Shown in pieces: positions 8,280-18,327 of a DNA stretch of 40,498 nt. Source of the stretch: a virus. The translations under genes were made by a program, and so were the position numbers. Every line of letters begins with the position of its first letter. The first letter of the stretch is position 1. The stretch is from positions 1 to 40,498 of the IMG/VR virus record IMGVR_UViG_3300024256_000021, one strand, 5' to 3'. The notes beneath the pieces are model-generated. The model saw nothing but the letters and a program-made list of their open reading frames with translations. It searched no databases and was not told the DNA's origin.

Positions 8280-8865
8280 TTTTATAAATGTAAGGTATCA
8301 ATTTATTTTTATATTTTATCTTATATAATAAACCCTTACATTTATTAAATATCTCATCAGAAACCAAAACATTATTATTTAAATTTTTAATCCGATTTAA
8401 TATTTTTTCTTTTTTTATGGAACTATATTCTATTATGTTTAAATCTATACCAAATATTATGTTTTCACCATAAACGTACACCATATTTTTATTACTTATA
8501 TAAATAACTGAGTCACTTAATGATAAAATCTTTTTTATTATTTTTTTATTTACCCTACTTTTTCCATGTAAAATATCCAAATAAACATACGGAATATTAT
8601 CACCAAAAGTATTAAAACATACCTCTTTAAATTTTTCTAAATCAACTTCAAAGTCAACCTTTCTTTCCTTTTTACTAAATGTCCAGTATAATTTTCGGTT
8701 TATCTTTTTATGGATAATAGAAATGTTATCCCCAATAAACTCTTTTGCGTTATCCCAACCGATTATTAATGTAGATAAATCATTATCTATAGAATCTAAA
8801 TCGTTACAGATATTGAAGTTTTCTTCTTCTAATTTTAAACTTGTTATTATATTTCCAACGTACAT
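8263..8865 (-). CDS. Unknown conserved-looking phage protein
   Basis: 200 aa, no domain I can name. The N-terminal half contains LIIGWDNAKEF followed by KKINRKLYWTFSKKERK, a segment of the kind found in uncharacterised proteins of marine myoviruses; I recall the pattern but cannot verify it. The rest is Lys/Ile/Asn-rich. The gene is first after the giant baseplate gene, with a perfect TATATTTG only 5 nt before the ATG at 8865, which would place the transcript start at or very near the start codon. It overlaps the 137-aa gene by 17 nt. Confidence 0.7.
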   Translation of the reverse strand: MYVGNIITSLKLEEENFNICNDLDSIDNDLSTLIIGWDNAKEFIGDNISIIHKKINRKLYWTFSKKERKVDFEVDLEKFKEVCFNTFGDNIPYVYLDILHGKSRVNKKIIKKILSLSDSVIYISNKNMVYVYGENIIFGIDLNIIEYSSIKKEKILNRIKNLNNNVLVSDEIFNKCKGLLYKIKYKNKLIPYIYKNGEFG

Positions 8866-8870
8866 AATTA

Positions 8871-8878
8871 CAAATATA
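8871..8878 (-). promoter_or_regulatory. TATATTTG, possible Bacteroidota-type -7 element
   Basis: Minus-strand TATATTTG matches the Bacteroidota -7 consensus TAnnTTTG and lies 5 nt before the ATG at 8865. No TTTG -33 box was found at the expected spacing. If used, it would give a nearly leaderless transcript. Confidence 0.35.
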
Positions 8879-8906
8879 GTGATTTTATTTTAAAAAGTTA
8901 ATATAT

Positions 8907-11900
8907 TTATGGATTATTATCATCTTTTAAGTCAAAAGCCAATAAAACTGATTCAAAAGCGTTATACGCTTCTTCTGGTGTTACCTTGGTGCACGATATC
9001 TCATTAGTTAGTGCGAAATCTGAAGAGGTACCATCCCTCTCCTTATCTGTCCCATTTCCACCAGCTGCGTCATACGAATTTTTATATGGACCCTTTAAAG
9101 TCGATTCGTTGGTTGGCTTTTTAGTTTTCCAAACATAAATTGCTGCATTAAAGGATTCGATAAAATTATTTTCTAAAGTATATGGTTCAATAAACACCGA
9201 TGAAAAACCTAAAGGAGATTTACTATATTCAAAATATTCTCTTCTTCCCGTAATATATAAATATCCTCTAGGTTTAAATCTCCACCCATCACCAGGATAT
9301 ATATTATAATATTTTAATTTTGCAGCCGCTATCTTTACGAAGGCTTCATCTGATATCTCATCACCCGTAGAACTTTTTGTGGAAATTGTGTTAACTTCTT
9401 CATACTCACTATCTCCTACCGAAACGTAAGCAACGTTATTATCTCCAGACCCAGTATATGATGGGGTACTACCTAATATCCCTTTGGGGTTGTTAGCTGG
9501 AATACTTAATATATCTTTAAATGGGTTATCAGCAGGTATTGTAGAATTATCACCATAAAACATTGTTTTACCTGAATATATTGTACTATTATCAAATTCC
9601 GACTCTTTAATACTATCGTCTTCACTACTCCAACTGATGGTATCATTCCCTAAATAGTTCGATTGTACCATCACATTTGCAACAAACATACACACTTGGG
9701 AATTAGTATAAATACCCTGTTTTTCCATAAAAAATCTAACACCATTTAAATCACTTTGTATTCCGTCTTCTCCAAATGAACTTAATCCAGTTACATAATT
9801 AAAGTCTACCCCCATTTCTTTAAAGTTACTTACCTTCCATTTTGTATCAAAATCAAAACGGTCTTGAGGGTCTAATACACCTATTTTATATGTATCGTTT
9901 TTAGACGTTTTATTAATAAGTTCAATTTTAGGTATTTCATTTGTTTCATTTAAATCTAGATTTAAATCTGCCAATATTTCTTCATTAGGTTCACTTATAA
10001 ATTTAGATTGTCTAACACCTGTAAAATTTGTAGTCATATGGTTAGGGGATATACTATGATTTACACTAGTTATTAAATATGCCCCATTAAAAAACGGAAC
10101 GTTTTCTAAATTAAAATACATTAATGGTTGTATGTTCATACAACCTAATGCGTCTACTTTACATGTATATGACCTAGTTTTAAATAACTTAAGTAAATCC
10201 GTACCTTGATATACCTTTTGGGTTCCCCCTCTTTTATCTACCAATTCTGATAATGCCTTAAAATATTCACCAGTTTCTTTATGTTCTTGCTGGTTTAAAG
10301 AGACGTTTTTAAATATCGTTTGGTTTTCGGCACCAAACCCAACTCTAAACGCAACTAATGAATTATCACCCTCTTTAATCATATCAGAAGGTGGACTATC
10401 TAAGGAGAATCCGTCATTGGCAAACGCGTACGTACTTTTCTCACCAATATCCAAAGCTTTTGAGGCTGCACCAATATAAATACCACAATACATTGGACCC
10501 GAAGACTTATTATTCTGAAGTGTAGTGACAGGTTTAAACATTCTAGACACTTCTTCAGCGTCTTTATAATTTACAAATGTGGGTAGTATCTGAAGTAAGA
10601 AATTACTATCTCTTAATAATTTTGACATAAAGAAATATACACTTGTTTGTAGGTTACTCCCTAAAGTTAAAAAACTGCTTAAATTTATAGTTGCTTTATG
10701 TCCAATTTCATTCCAACCTCTATCAATAAACTTAAAATAATCATATAAAGATCTGTTACCATCTCCACCTGAACCACCACAAACATTAAAACATTGTTTT
10801 GTATCTGAAACCCACTTATCGTTTATATTTTTAAAATAATTATAAATCTGTAATTTTATTTTATTCGTAGTTGCGTTTGCACTTATTTCTGATTCTGAGT
10901 CATCTTGAGCTGTTTCTTTTTTACCATTTTCTATATTAGAGTATGTCACTAAAAAACTTTTTATATAGGCTAGTATTTCTGACCTACTAGCTTTAAGGTT
11001 TTCTGGTATACCATTTGGTTCGAAAATTCCTGGAGCCAAAACTATCATACTGGTAATTTTTAATAGTCTGGCTTTTATCTCCCTTGCAGCTTTCGATATC
11101 TGTGTCTCGGAATGTGTAGTATTAGACCTGTAAACTTTCATATCTTGTTCAAAAGATTTGAATTTGGATTTATCTGCCCAATCGGTGAATTTTTTAATAA
11201 GTAACTCTTTTGTCGCTGCAGGTATATTTAACAATTCATCTTCTAAAGGTAAATCGGAAGTATTACCATTTAAAGCTTGGTAACCGACTTTTGTTAAATA
11301 ACAATTATTAGGAGAAGAAAAATCTGAATACCCGCAACCTCCATTTGATGGTGTAAATTCCCAATCAATATCCCCTTCTTTGTTTTTCCATAGGAGTCCA
11401 CCTATAAAATACGCGTAATATAGTGGTAGGTTAATTATTTTTGCGTTCTCATATTTTCCATTAGGAAAAGCTGCACCTAATACCGCCTCTTTGAAAGTTT
11501 TAAATGGTAATGTAGATAATAGTAAAATAGCTTTAGCTCTATCACTTTGAACAGTATAAAAATCACTTTGGATTAAAAACTGTGGGTACGGACAAGTATC
11601 ACCACTTACAAAATTTGTTCTATTTAAAAATTTCCCTTCTGGTGTCGTACTTCCCGTTAAATCAATAGTAGATAAACTATCTATTTTAAAATCTTTATAT
11701 ATTCCGTTATCTATCCCCTTCAACCCTATAGAGACTTCTTTATCCCAAACATTATACCCCAAATACGTAGTTATATTATTATTTCTTAAATCTTGACTCC
11801 TATACTCACTACTATTATCTGTCGTAATTTTATCAGTTTTAATTGCACTATATCTTGAATTTTGTGTTATCTCAATAGGTAATCTTTTAGAATTATTAAT

Positions 11901-14378
11901 TATTGATTTCTCATCAAATAAAATATATTCCACTGACTCTTTTGGTGTACCTTGATTCGTCCCCCCTATATTTATCCCACCTATAGTAGTGGGGGTTTTT
12001 GATGTGTAAACAAAATCATCAGCGACTAACTTTAACCCCCTACCAAATTCAGTAGTTAATATAGAGTTCAAATTCGCATTTATTTTTTTCAACTTAGTAT
12101 TATAAATATTTCTAATATCCGGAGTTACAAACGCCTTATTTGCCGCAATACCATCTAAAGCACCAAAGCTTTCTAGTGACCTAGACGTTGTACCCCATTT
12201 AGAATAATTTTTTAAAATTGCAACCCTAGTAAATAAGTTTTCTGCAATAAAGCTATCCATTTCACCATCATCGTTTCTAGTAGAGAACCCAATCCATGGG
12301 TTTATCTTATAATCAATGGGGTTTATAGGTAACCAATTATCAGTATCTAACCCATTTTTAAGTACAGATGCCTTACTAGTTTGTTCTAAGGATTTAGTTT
12401 TGGCAATTAAACTTGTAAAAACCTCTTCAACAAATTTTACTTCAGGGAAACTAGATGTATCTGACACATGATCTTCATCTCCAAGATAAATTTCCTCCAA
12501 CGTACCAGAATCATTTTCAACATAAGCCGATGGCCAAGCAATAGGATCGGTAATTGTTTCGGGAACATCTGTTTGGAAATTAAGTAGAGCTTCTCTTCTA
12601 GCGTCTTTTAACCCAGGAGCACTCGACTCTTTTGTTATGTCCCAAATTGTTGCTGTCATTGCTTGAGTATTATTAGCAATAATCCTAAAACAGTTATCTA
12701 TTGTCGGTCTAAACCCTAATTCCTCTTGGAATTTTTTCGTCATATCATCATTTAACGTTTTCTGAACTTTTTCTTTCTCTTCTTTAGCAATGATTATTAG
12801 TTCTTCTATCACACCTTGAACCCTCTCTCTTTGTTCCCTAAAATCTACAACTATTACGTTTGTATCTTTTGATAACGAACTACCTTTCGGGTAAAAGAAA
12901 TCAGGCGAAGTTACTTTACCACTAAAAGAAACCATATTAAAAAATTTGTTAGTGTCATGCGCTGATTTATCATATGTTTTTAAAAGGTTTAAACTATTAC
13001 CCGGTAAAGACATACTACTTAACACTGTAGGTAACTTTATCGGTTCTACTTTACTATCTTCATCTAAACTAACTACAAAATTTTTCCAATAATCTTCTGA
13101 CGAATCGGATATGTTAAAACTTTCCAACATATCTTTATTCTGAGAATCTACTGTTTCTCCAGGAGAATCTGCTACAGATAATAGTTCGTTATTTTCCTTA
13201 TAACTTTTTATTAAATCATGTAATGTTTCCATATAAATTTTAAATGCGGATTCTTGCACTGAGTTAATTAACAAGTAGTCTCTAATAGAGAGATAATTTT
13301 TATCCCTTTGTAATATAAGATCATCAATTTTCGATGACCTTATAACACTTCTATTGTTATATTTATATAGATAAGTGTCTGATCCTTGACCAAAAGCTTT
13401 TTCATCCTTATCAATTTTACCATCGTTATTACTATCACTAGTTTTTGGTATGGGTCCACCGATGAAGGACCTTATGGACTTTAATTGACTTAATTGTGTG
13501 TTTATCTGTTTTAACCTATCTAACTCATCTGTTTCCGATTTTAACACTTCCACATCTATTTGTAATTTAGCTATCTTAGTGAAAAAATCATCTATTTTTC
13601 TAGTGTTTACACCTGAGTTATTTTGAATCTGCTCAAGTGTCGCGCTGGTAGTTTCTGTTTTACCTATTTGTTCATCATCATTAGCTTCTTGTTTATTAAA
13701 AATTTCTTCTAAATTATCAAATCCTCTCTGTGTATTGACAGTACCAATAATATTCCCAATATTCATATCGTTTAAAAAGGCTTGTTGGAAACCTAAAAAA
13801 TTGGCAGATATATCAAAATTACCTGTCGAACCATCAAAATTAGATGACCAATTAACCATATGTAGGCAATAATCAATTGACTGACCAAAATACCCTTTTA
13901 CTGATAAATTAAATACTGGGTAAGGCATCTTAAAAAATATACTATATGGTGATAACCTTTCTTTGTCTTTAATGGTGTCAAATAATCCAGCCCCTCTAAT
14001 ATCAGTAAACGTTATATCTACAACAGGAACTAAACTAGCGTTGTATTTAATATCAATACTTTTTATACCGAAACCTTCTAAAACCCCTCTACTCTCTTCT
14101 GGAGCTAACCCACCTATATTTGTCCAGCTAGTTGTTGAATATGTTTTTTGAGATTTTGGGTCTAATTCACCTGATGAGTCATACTTTATTTTAGTGGATA
14201 TAAAATCTACCTCATCAGCAACTCCGTTTTCAACACCACCATCTATAAATCTACTTCTTGGTGTTGCACTAAACTTGACATAGATAAACATGTCTTCAGG
14301 TGGTATCATATCCCTACCTGGTGGGTTGGGATCAACAATAAATAAACTACCTTGTTGTTTTACATTTTCAGTACCCAT
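8907..14378 (-). CDS. Giant baseplate/hub-like protein with C-terminal GH19-like domain
   Basis: 1823 aa. The N-terminal 220 residues contain MFIYVKFSATPRSRF, VDITFTDIRGAGLFD and FNLSVKGYFGQSIDYCLHM, the style of large baseplate proteins of contractile systems. Residues 315-326 (DSNNDGKIDKDE) form a perfect EF-hand-type calcium loop. Near 1430-1460, PFFNGAYLITSVNHSISPNH resembles hub-type domains. The C-terminal 250 residues look like a GH19 chitinase/lysozyme fold: QVCMFVANVMVQS (about 1562-1574), GDGWRFKPRGYLYITGRREY (about 1693-1712), AAIYVWKTKK, then AGGNGTDKERD. At the usual catalytic His-Glu-Ser the sequence is Val-Gln-Ser (Gln1572), so hydrolase activity may be lost. Position after the gp53-like and 1184-aa genes supports a baseplate role. 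Hub identity is inferred from context; the GH19 match is from motif pattern. Confidence 0.72.
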   Translation of the reverse strand: MGTENVKQQGSLFIVDPNPPGRDMIPPEDMFIYVKFSATPRSRFIDGGVENGVADEVDFISTKIKYDSSGELDPKSQKTYSTTSWTNIGGLAPEESRGVLEGFGIKSIDIKYNASLVPVVDITFTDIRGAGLFDTIKDKERLSPYSIFFKMPYPVFNLSVKGYFGQSIDYCLHMVNWSSNFDGSTGNFDISANFLGFQQAFLNDMNIGNIIGTVNTQRGFDNLEEIFNKQEANDDEQIGKTETTSATLEQIQNNSGVNTRKIDDFFTKIAKLQIDVEVLKSETDELDRLKQINTQLSQLKSIRSFIGGPIPKTSDSNNDGKIDKDEKAFGQGSDTYLYKYNNRSVIRSSKIDDLILQRDKNYLSIRDYLLINSVQESAFKIYMETLHDLIKSYKENNELLSVADSPGETVDSQNKDMLESFNISDSSEDYWKNFVVSLDEDSKVEPIKLPTVLSSMSLPGNSLNLLKTYDKSAHDTNKFFNMVSFSGKVTSPDFFYPKGSSLSKDTNVIVVDFREQRERVQGVIEELIIIAKEEKEKVQKTLNDDMTKKFQEELGFRPTIDNCFRIIANNTQAMTATIWDITKESSAPGLKDARREALLNFQTDVPETITDPIAWPSAYVENDSGTLEEIYLGDEDHVSDTSSFPEVKFVEEVFTSLIAKTKSLEQTSKASVLKNGLDTDNWLPINPIDYKINPWIGFSTRNDDGEMDSFIAENLFTRVAILKNYSKWGTTSRSLESFGALDGIAANKAFVTPDIRNIYNTKLKKINANLNSILTTEFGRGLKLVADDFVYTSKTPTTIGGINIGGTNQGTPKESVEYILFDEKSIINNSKRLPIEITQNSRYSAIKTDKITTDNSSEYRSQDLRNNNITTYLGYNVWDKEVSIGLKGIDNGIYKDFKIDSLSTIDLTGSTTPEGKFLNRTNFVSGDTCPYPQFLIQSDFYTVQSDRAKAILLLSTLPFKTFKEAVLGAAFPNGKYENAKIINLPLYYAYFIGGLLWKNKEGDIDWEFTPSNGGCGYSDFSSPNNCYLTKVGYQALNGNTSDLPLEDELLNIPAATKELLIKKFTDWADKSKFKSFEQDMKVYRSNTTHSETQISKAAREIKARLLKITSMIVLAPGIFEPNGIPENLKASRSEILAYIKSFLVTYSNIENGKKETAQDDSESEISANATTNKIKLQIYNYFKNINDKWVSDTKQCFNVCGGSGGDGNRSLYDYFKFIDRGWNEIGHKATINLSSFLTLGSNLQTSVYFFMSKLLRDSNFLLQILPTFVNYKDAEEVSRMFKPVTTLQNNKSSGPMYCGIYIGAASKALDIGEKSTYAFANDGFSLDSPPSDMIKEGDNSLVAFRVGFGAENQTIFKNVSLNQQEHKETGEYFKALSELVDKRGGTQKVYQGTDLLKLFKTRSYTCKVDALGCMNIQPLMYFNLENVPFFNGAYLITSVNHSISPNHMTTNFTGVRQSKFISEPNEEILADLNLDLNETNEIPKIELINKTSKNDTYKIGVLDPQDRFDFDTKWKVSNFKEMGVDFNYVTGLSSFGEDGIQSDLNGVRFFMEKQGIYTNSQVCMFVANVMVQSNYLGNDTISWSSEDDSIKESEFDNSTIYSGKTMFYGDNSTIPADNPFKDILSIPANNPKGILGSTPSYTGSGDNNVAYVSVGDSEYEEVNTISTKSSTGDEISDEAFVKIAAAKLKYYNIYPGDGWRFKPRGYLYITGRREYFEYSKSPLGFSSVFIEPYTLENNFIESFNAAIYVWKTKKPTNESTLKGPYKNSYDAAGGNGTDKERDGTSSDFALTNEISCTKVTPEEAYNAFESVLLAFDLKDDNNP

Positions 14379-14387
14379 AACTTTTTT

Positions 14388-14714
14388 TTAATCTATTCCG
14401 TTGAGTCTTCTATATTCTTCAACCGCATTAATATATTGTTGTATACTATCTGTTAATGGAAAAGGTACTCTAATTATTTCTTTATCTGGTATATTTTCTT
14501 CTACACCACCATAAATAGGGTTAGCCAATAAAATTAACCACCCATGATATGGGTTATCGTAATACTGTTGACTTAGTTTATCTAATCTAGTTCTTTGAGC
14601 GTTATAAACTACTGTTTTATCAGAATTTTTAGGTTCTATTTTTATAAATGGTAGTGGTTTATAACTACCATCTACTTTAAAGTCTTGATATCTATCGAAA
14701 TATTGATTTCCCAT
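14388..14714 (-). CDS. 53: Baseplate wedge protein, gp53/LysM-like
   Basis: 108 aa. The core RTRLDKLSQQYYDNPYHGW followed by LILLANPIYGG is the LysM-like segment typical of T4 gp53 and related tail LysM proteins, which join baseplate parts and bind the tail-tube end. The N-terminus (MGNQYFDRYQDFKVDG) and the C-terminal helix (DSIQQYINAVEEYRRLNG) are consistent with a short wedge protein. T4 gp53 is longer (about 196 aa), so this may be a minimal form. It lies between two giant baseplate genes and ends 9 nt before the 1823-aa gene. Confidence 0.72.
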   Translation of the reverse strand: MGNQYFDRYQDFKVDGSYKPLPFIKIEPKNSDKTVVYNAQRTRLDKLSQQYYDNPYHGWLILLANPIYGGVEENIPDKEIIRVPFPLTDSIQQYINAVEEYRRLNGID

Positions 14715-14716
14715 TT

Positions 14717-14755
14717 TTATAATTTTAATTCTTTTCCACCATAAGTAAACTCTTT
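14717..14755 (-). repeat. Partial duplicate of the 3' end of the 1184-aa gene
   Basis: Reads KEFTYGGKELKL then stop; the true gene end at 14773-14811 reads VEFTYNGTELIK then stop. Both copies are 39 nt, share AGAGTTTACTTAT exactly, and are offset by 56 nt, so the second copy is out of frame with the first. It looks like an old tandem duplication of the gene end. Confidence 0.55.
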
Positions 14756-14772
14756 TATGTGGGACTAACCTT

Positions 14773-17700
14773 TTATTTAATTAACTCAGTTCCGTTATAA
14801 GTAAACTCTACCGTCTGCTTACTTCCTTTTTTATTTTTTGTAAAAAATGCCGTAACCTTTACTGTTGGCTGTTGTTTTTTATCCTTTAATAATTCTTTTT
14901 CTAATTTTTCAATTTCCTTTTCTAGTTCTTTAATGTCCTTAATATTTTGGGTTACAGATGTGCCTGAACTTACTGCAGCTTGTTTGTTTGATAATGTTTG
15001 GTTAGCAGCTGTTAATCCAGAAGTTATTTGAGCTTCAGTTCTTCCTTTGTCACTATATTCAAAACCATCTCCCCACTCTGATTTAAATACTGGGAATTGT
15101 GATTCATTTGTAGTTTTATTAATAATACCTTTACCATTTACACTTACTTTATATGATAATAAATTATCTTTATCTACTTTACCATCTATTTCTACTTCTG
15201 AAGGTGGAACCCCTTCTTTTACTGATATAATAATATCTTCCCCGTCTGACACCACTAAAATATTACCTTGTTCGTTGGTGGTGTCGTCATCCCCACTTTC
15301 AGAATCTTTTAATTCATCGGTTATTCCTTCGTTTTTAAGAAATTCTGTAAGTGCGTCTGGGTCAACACCACCTTTTGCTTTCTCCTCTCCCAATTTAATA
15401 CCGTCAACAATAGTACCTCCTTTGGTTACGTCAATCTTATCTGCCCTAGGGTCATACATTTGAGTATTTGCGTAATAATTAAATGATACTGCGTTTTGTA
15501 ATCTATCTATTGGACCAACTAAAGAATGCCCACCAATTAAATCTACGGATAGTTGTACATTAGCTATCATAGGTTGTACCCCGATCCCCTCTGGGTTTAA
15601 ATCCCATTTTATACCAGAATCATCATAGGTGATATTTAAACTGTTTATTATAACTTTTGTGTGGAAGAAATCTCCAATTCTTAATATACATACTGGGGGT
15701 CTACCAAAAGCAAGGTTTTGTGGTTTTACCCCTGTTTCTGTGTTATTATTAATACTAGGACCTTGTCTCATACACTGATTTAAGAATGTTAATCTAGTGT
15801 TTAATCCCTCTGGGGATGTTGAGTGGTATCCTGGTTGGAAATATTGTATTTTTTGGGATATTGTTTGAAAATAATTAGGGTAATTCGCATCAATAAAATC
15901 AAAATATTTTGTTTCATCAATAATTAACCCATCAATTAAATTAGCGAACTCTGGATAAAAAGATAACCCATCTACATTTTCTTTTTTAGGTTCCGCATCA
16001 GGACCTTCCTTACTATTATTTTCTATTGTAATATCTACCCTTCTATTGTTTGCATCACCAGCATCATCTGTAGACGCTGAAGACCCCTTACCAATTTTTT
16101 TAAAACTTATCCCCTTTTTCCCTGTACCTATTTCTATTTGATCAGCAATTTCCTTAGCCCTATTTTTAGATAATTTCTTTGTGGACCCTTCTGTATTAGT
16201 ATTGGACTCACTCTTTGCAGGATCATCAGCACCAGTATCAATAACACCCTGTTTTTCTTTTTTGGCGGCGTAACCCTCACAAGTAATTTTCACTTTGTTA
16301 CCTGCCAATATTTGTTCTTGAACCCATGGTTTTACCTTACCATTTACCCATTCAATTACTTTATCCATTCCCTCAGTGGGTTTTAAAGAATTCTCATCAA
16401 ACTTAAAAGATTTTGACTCAAGTTTTTGTTTTACAGTATCAGTAGATTTTTGTTTTGCAATACTATTTAATTTCTTATCAATGTCATCTTTTGTTGTTTG
16501 ACTAATATCACTGTTTTTACCAATTGCTGCTAAAAAATCATTCGCTGATGTACAACCAGCAAAAAATCTTTCTATAGCGTCATTTTGTTTACCTCTATAC
16601 CCATTTATAACTCTTGGGTGATCAACAATAATTTTAAACGATATTTGACCACTTCTTTTGGAGTTGTTGTATGTGTAAACGGGCTCACTTCTACCTATAA
16701 ATTCTGTAGATGTCCAATTAGCGCTAGTATTTTCGTCAAAACTTAACCCATAAGGTGGGAACCACATAATTCTACCTTTATTTCTAGATAATACATCCCC
16801 AGGACCAATTTCACTTAATGGTAAATCAGGTAGATTGTCAGCCCAAGCCAAATTCTCAATGGATAACATATATTTTTTAAGTGTTGTTTTTCCATCTTCT
16901 TTTGTAGGGTGGTACTTTGGAAACCCATTGTCCATTAACACACTTAAAGATGCGTCACCAGTTTTAACTGAAAAACCAGAACTTTGTTCAGCAGATGATG
17001 AAAATAAACCAGTATTTCTTATGGCTTTTAAGTAATTATAGTCATCATTTACTGTCCATACTCTACAATAATTACCATTGGCTTCAGCATCTATTAGAGC
17101 TAAGGGGCTAATAGCGTTACCCCTACTAATAAGTTTATCTTCTTTTTTATCTTTAAAATACTTTTTTGTTTGGTTTATAAAAACCTCAGTACTACTATTA
17201 TTAACTAGTTGTTGTGTTTTATATAATAGTGTTTTTTCATTGAAATCAGCCCCGCCACCTGTCTTCCAAAAGAACTTTTCATTAACATCAGTTTTTTGTT
17301 GGTTACCGCTAGTATCTATTTCACCATTAAAATCTGAAGAGTTAAATGTCTTAGGTGTTATCGCCCCTCTGTTGGTACTTTTTTCTGTACCAATATAGTA
17401 ACTAGAGTTAGTACCTTCATCAGACGTACCCTGTAACCTTCTATCTTTATATAATGGTCTATACGTATTCTGGTTTAGTAAGTTGAATAAGAATGTCACC
17501 TGTGAGGTACTGGTTCTGGTTAATAATGTATTAACTCTAATCTCAGTACCTAATGTTGGTTCAACCCCCTCTTTTTGATCCCCACTTAATTGACCAGTCT
17601 TTTGATTATACTCATTCCAACCAACAGCCCCATTTGGTAATGTATTAAAATATTGTTCTGCACCCCTTAACCTATTAACATAACTACTAACCCCTCCATC

Positions 17701-18327
17701 ATTACCTATAGGTGGTGTTATATTTCCAGTACTTGGTGATTGGTTATTAGCCTCATCCTCTATCTGAGCGATTTTATTGATTATTGTCTTTTCAAGTTCT
17801 TGACCACCTACTAAACCCAAAGAACTCTCTCTTTGGAAAGTTAATGTTTTATATGTATCTATTACGTTAAATGGGTATGGTACACCCTTGGTGACACCTT
17901 TATTAACAAGAAAAAATTGATCACTATTATAAGATGTTGGGTAAAACCCCTTTACCTTTTCACCAAAACCTTCTGGTGTAGGATAACCCAAGTTCGGTGG
18001 TATTGTCAATTCATATGTTCTATAATCATCATTTTGTGGAACAAATCTATTAAGATTAACGTTTTGGGTGGTTCTAAAAAAGGTTCCAAGTGGAAACATC
18101 TTTTCATCTTCATTATAATGAATGGGAATATTTTCAGAAGCGACACCAAGAACTGGTACATTAATAATTTTCCCTATATCCTGTAATTTAGATACAAGTC
18201 CAGATTGTGTTAATGTTTCATTTACAGGAGGTGGTAAATTTCTACCTAGTAGACTATTTCTAAAGTCTTCAGTAGAAAGTGGACCCGATTGGTAAAATAA
18301 CCCTTGATGATTTAATATTCCAGCCAT
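14773..18327 (-). CDS. Large baseplate protein with internal OmpA-like domain
   Basis: 1184 aa. The middle holds SGQISFKIIVDHPRVINGY, and later residues about 875-965 contain PVCILRIGDFFHTKVIINSL, WDLNPEGIGVQPMIANVQ and a YANTQMYDPRAD stretch, typical of tail-tube/baseplate proteins of contractile phages and injection systems. Between them, at about 640-770, is an OmpA-like peptidoglycan-binding domain: SFKFDENSLKP, then KVKITCEGYAA, SKNRAKEIADQIE and ANNRRVDITIEN at the end. Residues about 1127-1160 form a Lys/Glu coiled coil (ELEKEIEKLEKELLKDKK). The gene lies upstream of gp53 and downstream of the tape measure, the usual baseplate position. The OmpA part may bind cell-wall peptidoglycan or meso-diaminopimelate during infection; this is inferred from the family. 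Confidence 0.75.
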   Translation of the reverse strand: MAGILNHQGLFYQSGPLSTEDFRNSLLGRNLPPPVNETLTQSGLVSKLQDIGKIINVPVLGVASENIPIHYNEDEKMFPLGTFFRTTQNVNLNRFVPQNDDYRTYELTIPPNLGYPTPEGFGEKVKGFYPTSYNSDQFFLVNKGVTKGVPYPFNVIDTYKTLTFQRESSLGLVGGQELEKTIINKIAQIEDEANNQSPSTGNITPPIGNDGGVSSYVNRLRGAEQYFNTLPNGAVGWNEYNQKTGQLSGDQKEGVEPTLGTEIRVNTLLTRTSTSQVTFLFNLLNQNTYRPLYKDRRLQGTSDEGTNSSYYIGTEKSTNRGAITPKTFNSSDFNGEIDTSGNQQKTDVNEKFFWKTGGGADFNEKTLLYKTQQLVNNSSTEVFINQTKKYFKDKKEDKLISRGNAISPLALIDAEANGNYCRVWTVNDDYNYLKAIRNTGLFSSSAEQSSGFSVKTGDASLSVLMDNGFPKYHPTKEDGKTTLKKYMLSIENLAWADNLPDLPLSEIGPGDVLSRNKGRIMWFPPYGLSFDENTSANWTSTEFIGRSEPVYTYNNSKRSGQISFKIIVDHPRVINGYRGKQNDAIERFFAGCTSANDFLAAIGKNSDISQTTKDDIDKKLNSIAKQKSTDTVKQKLESKSFKFDENSLKPTEGMDKVIEWVNGKVKPWVQEQILAGNKVKITCEGYAAKKEKQGVIDTGADDPAKSESNTNTEGSTKKLSKNRAKEIADQIEIGTGKKGISFKKIGKGSSASTDDAGDANNRRVDITIENNSKEGPDAEPKKENVDGLSFYPEFANLIDGLIIDETKYFDFIDANYPNYFQTISQKIQYFQPGYHSTSPEGLNTRLTFLNQCMRQGPSINNNTETGVKPQNLAFGRPPVCILRIGDFFHTKVIINSLNITYDDSGIKWDLNPEGIGVQPMIANVQLSVDLIGGHSLVGPIDRLQNAVSFNYYANTQMYDPRADKIDVTKGGTIVDGIKLGEEKAKGGVDPDALTEFLKNEGITDELKDSESGDDDTTNEQGNILVVSDGEDIIISVKEGVPPSEVEIDGKVDKDNLLSYKVSVNGKGIINKTTNESQFPVFKSEWGDGFEYSDKGRTEAQITSGLTAANQTLSNKQAAVSSGTSVTQNIKDIKELEKEIEKLEKELLKDKKQQPTVKVTAFFTKNKKGSKQTVEFTYNGTELIK

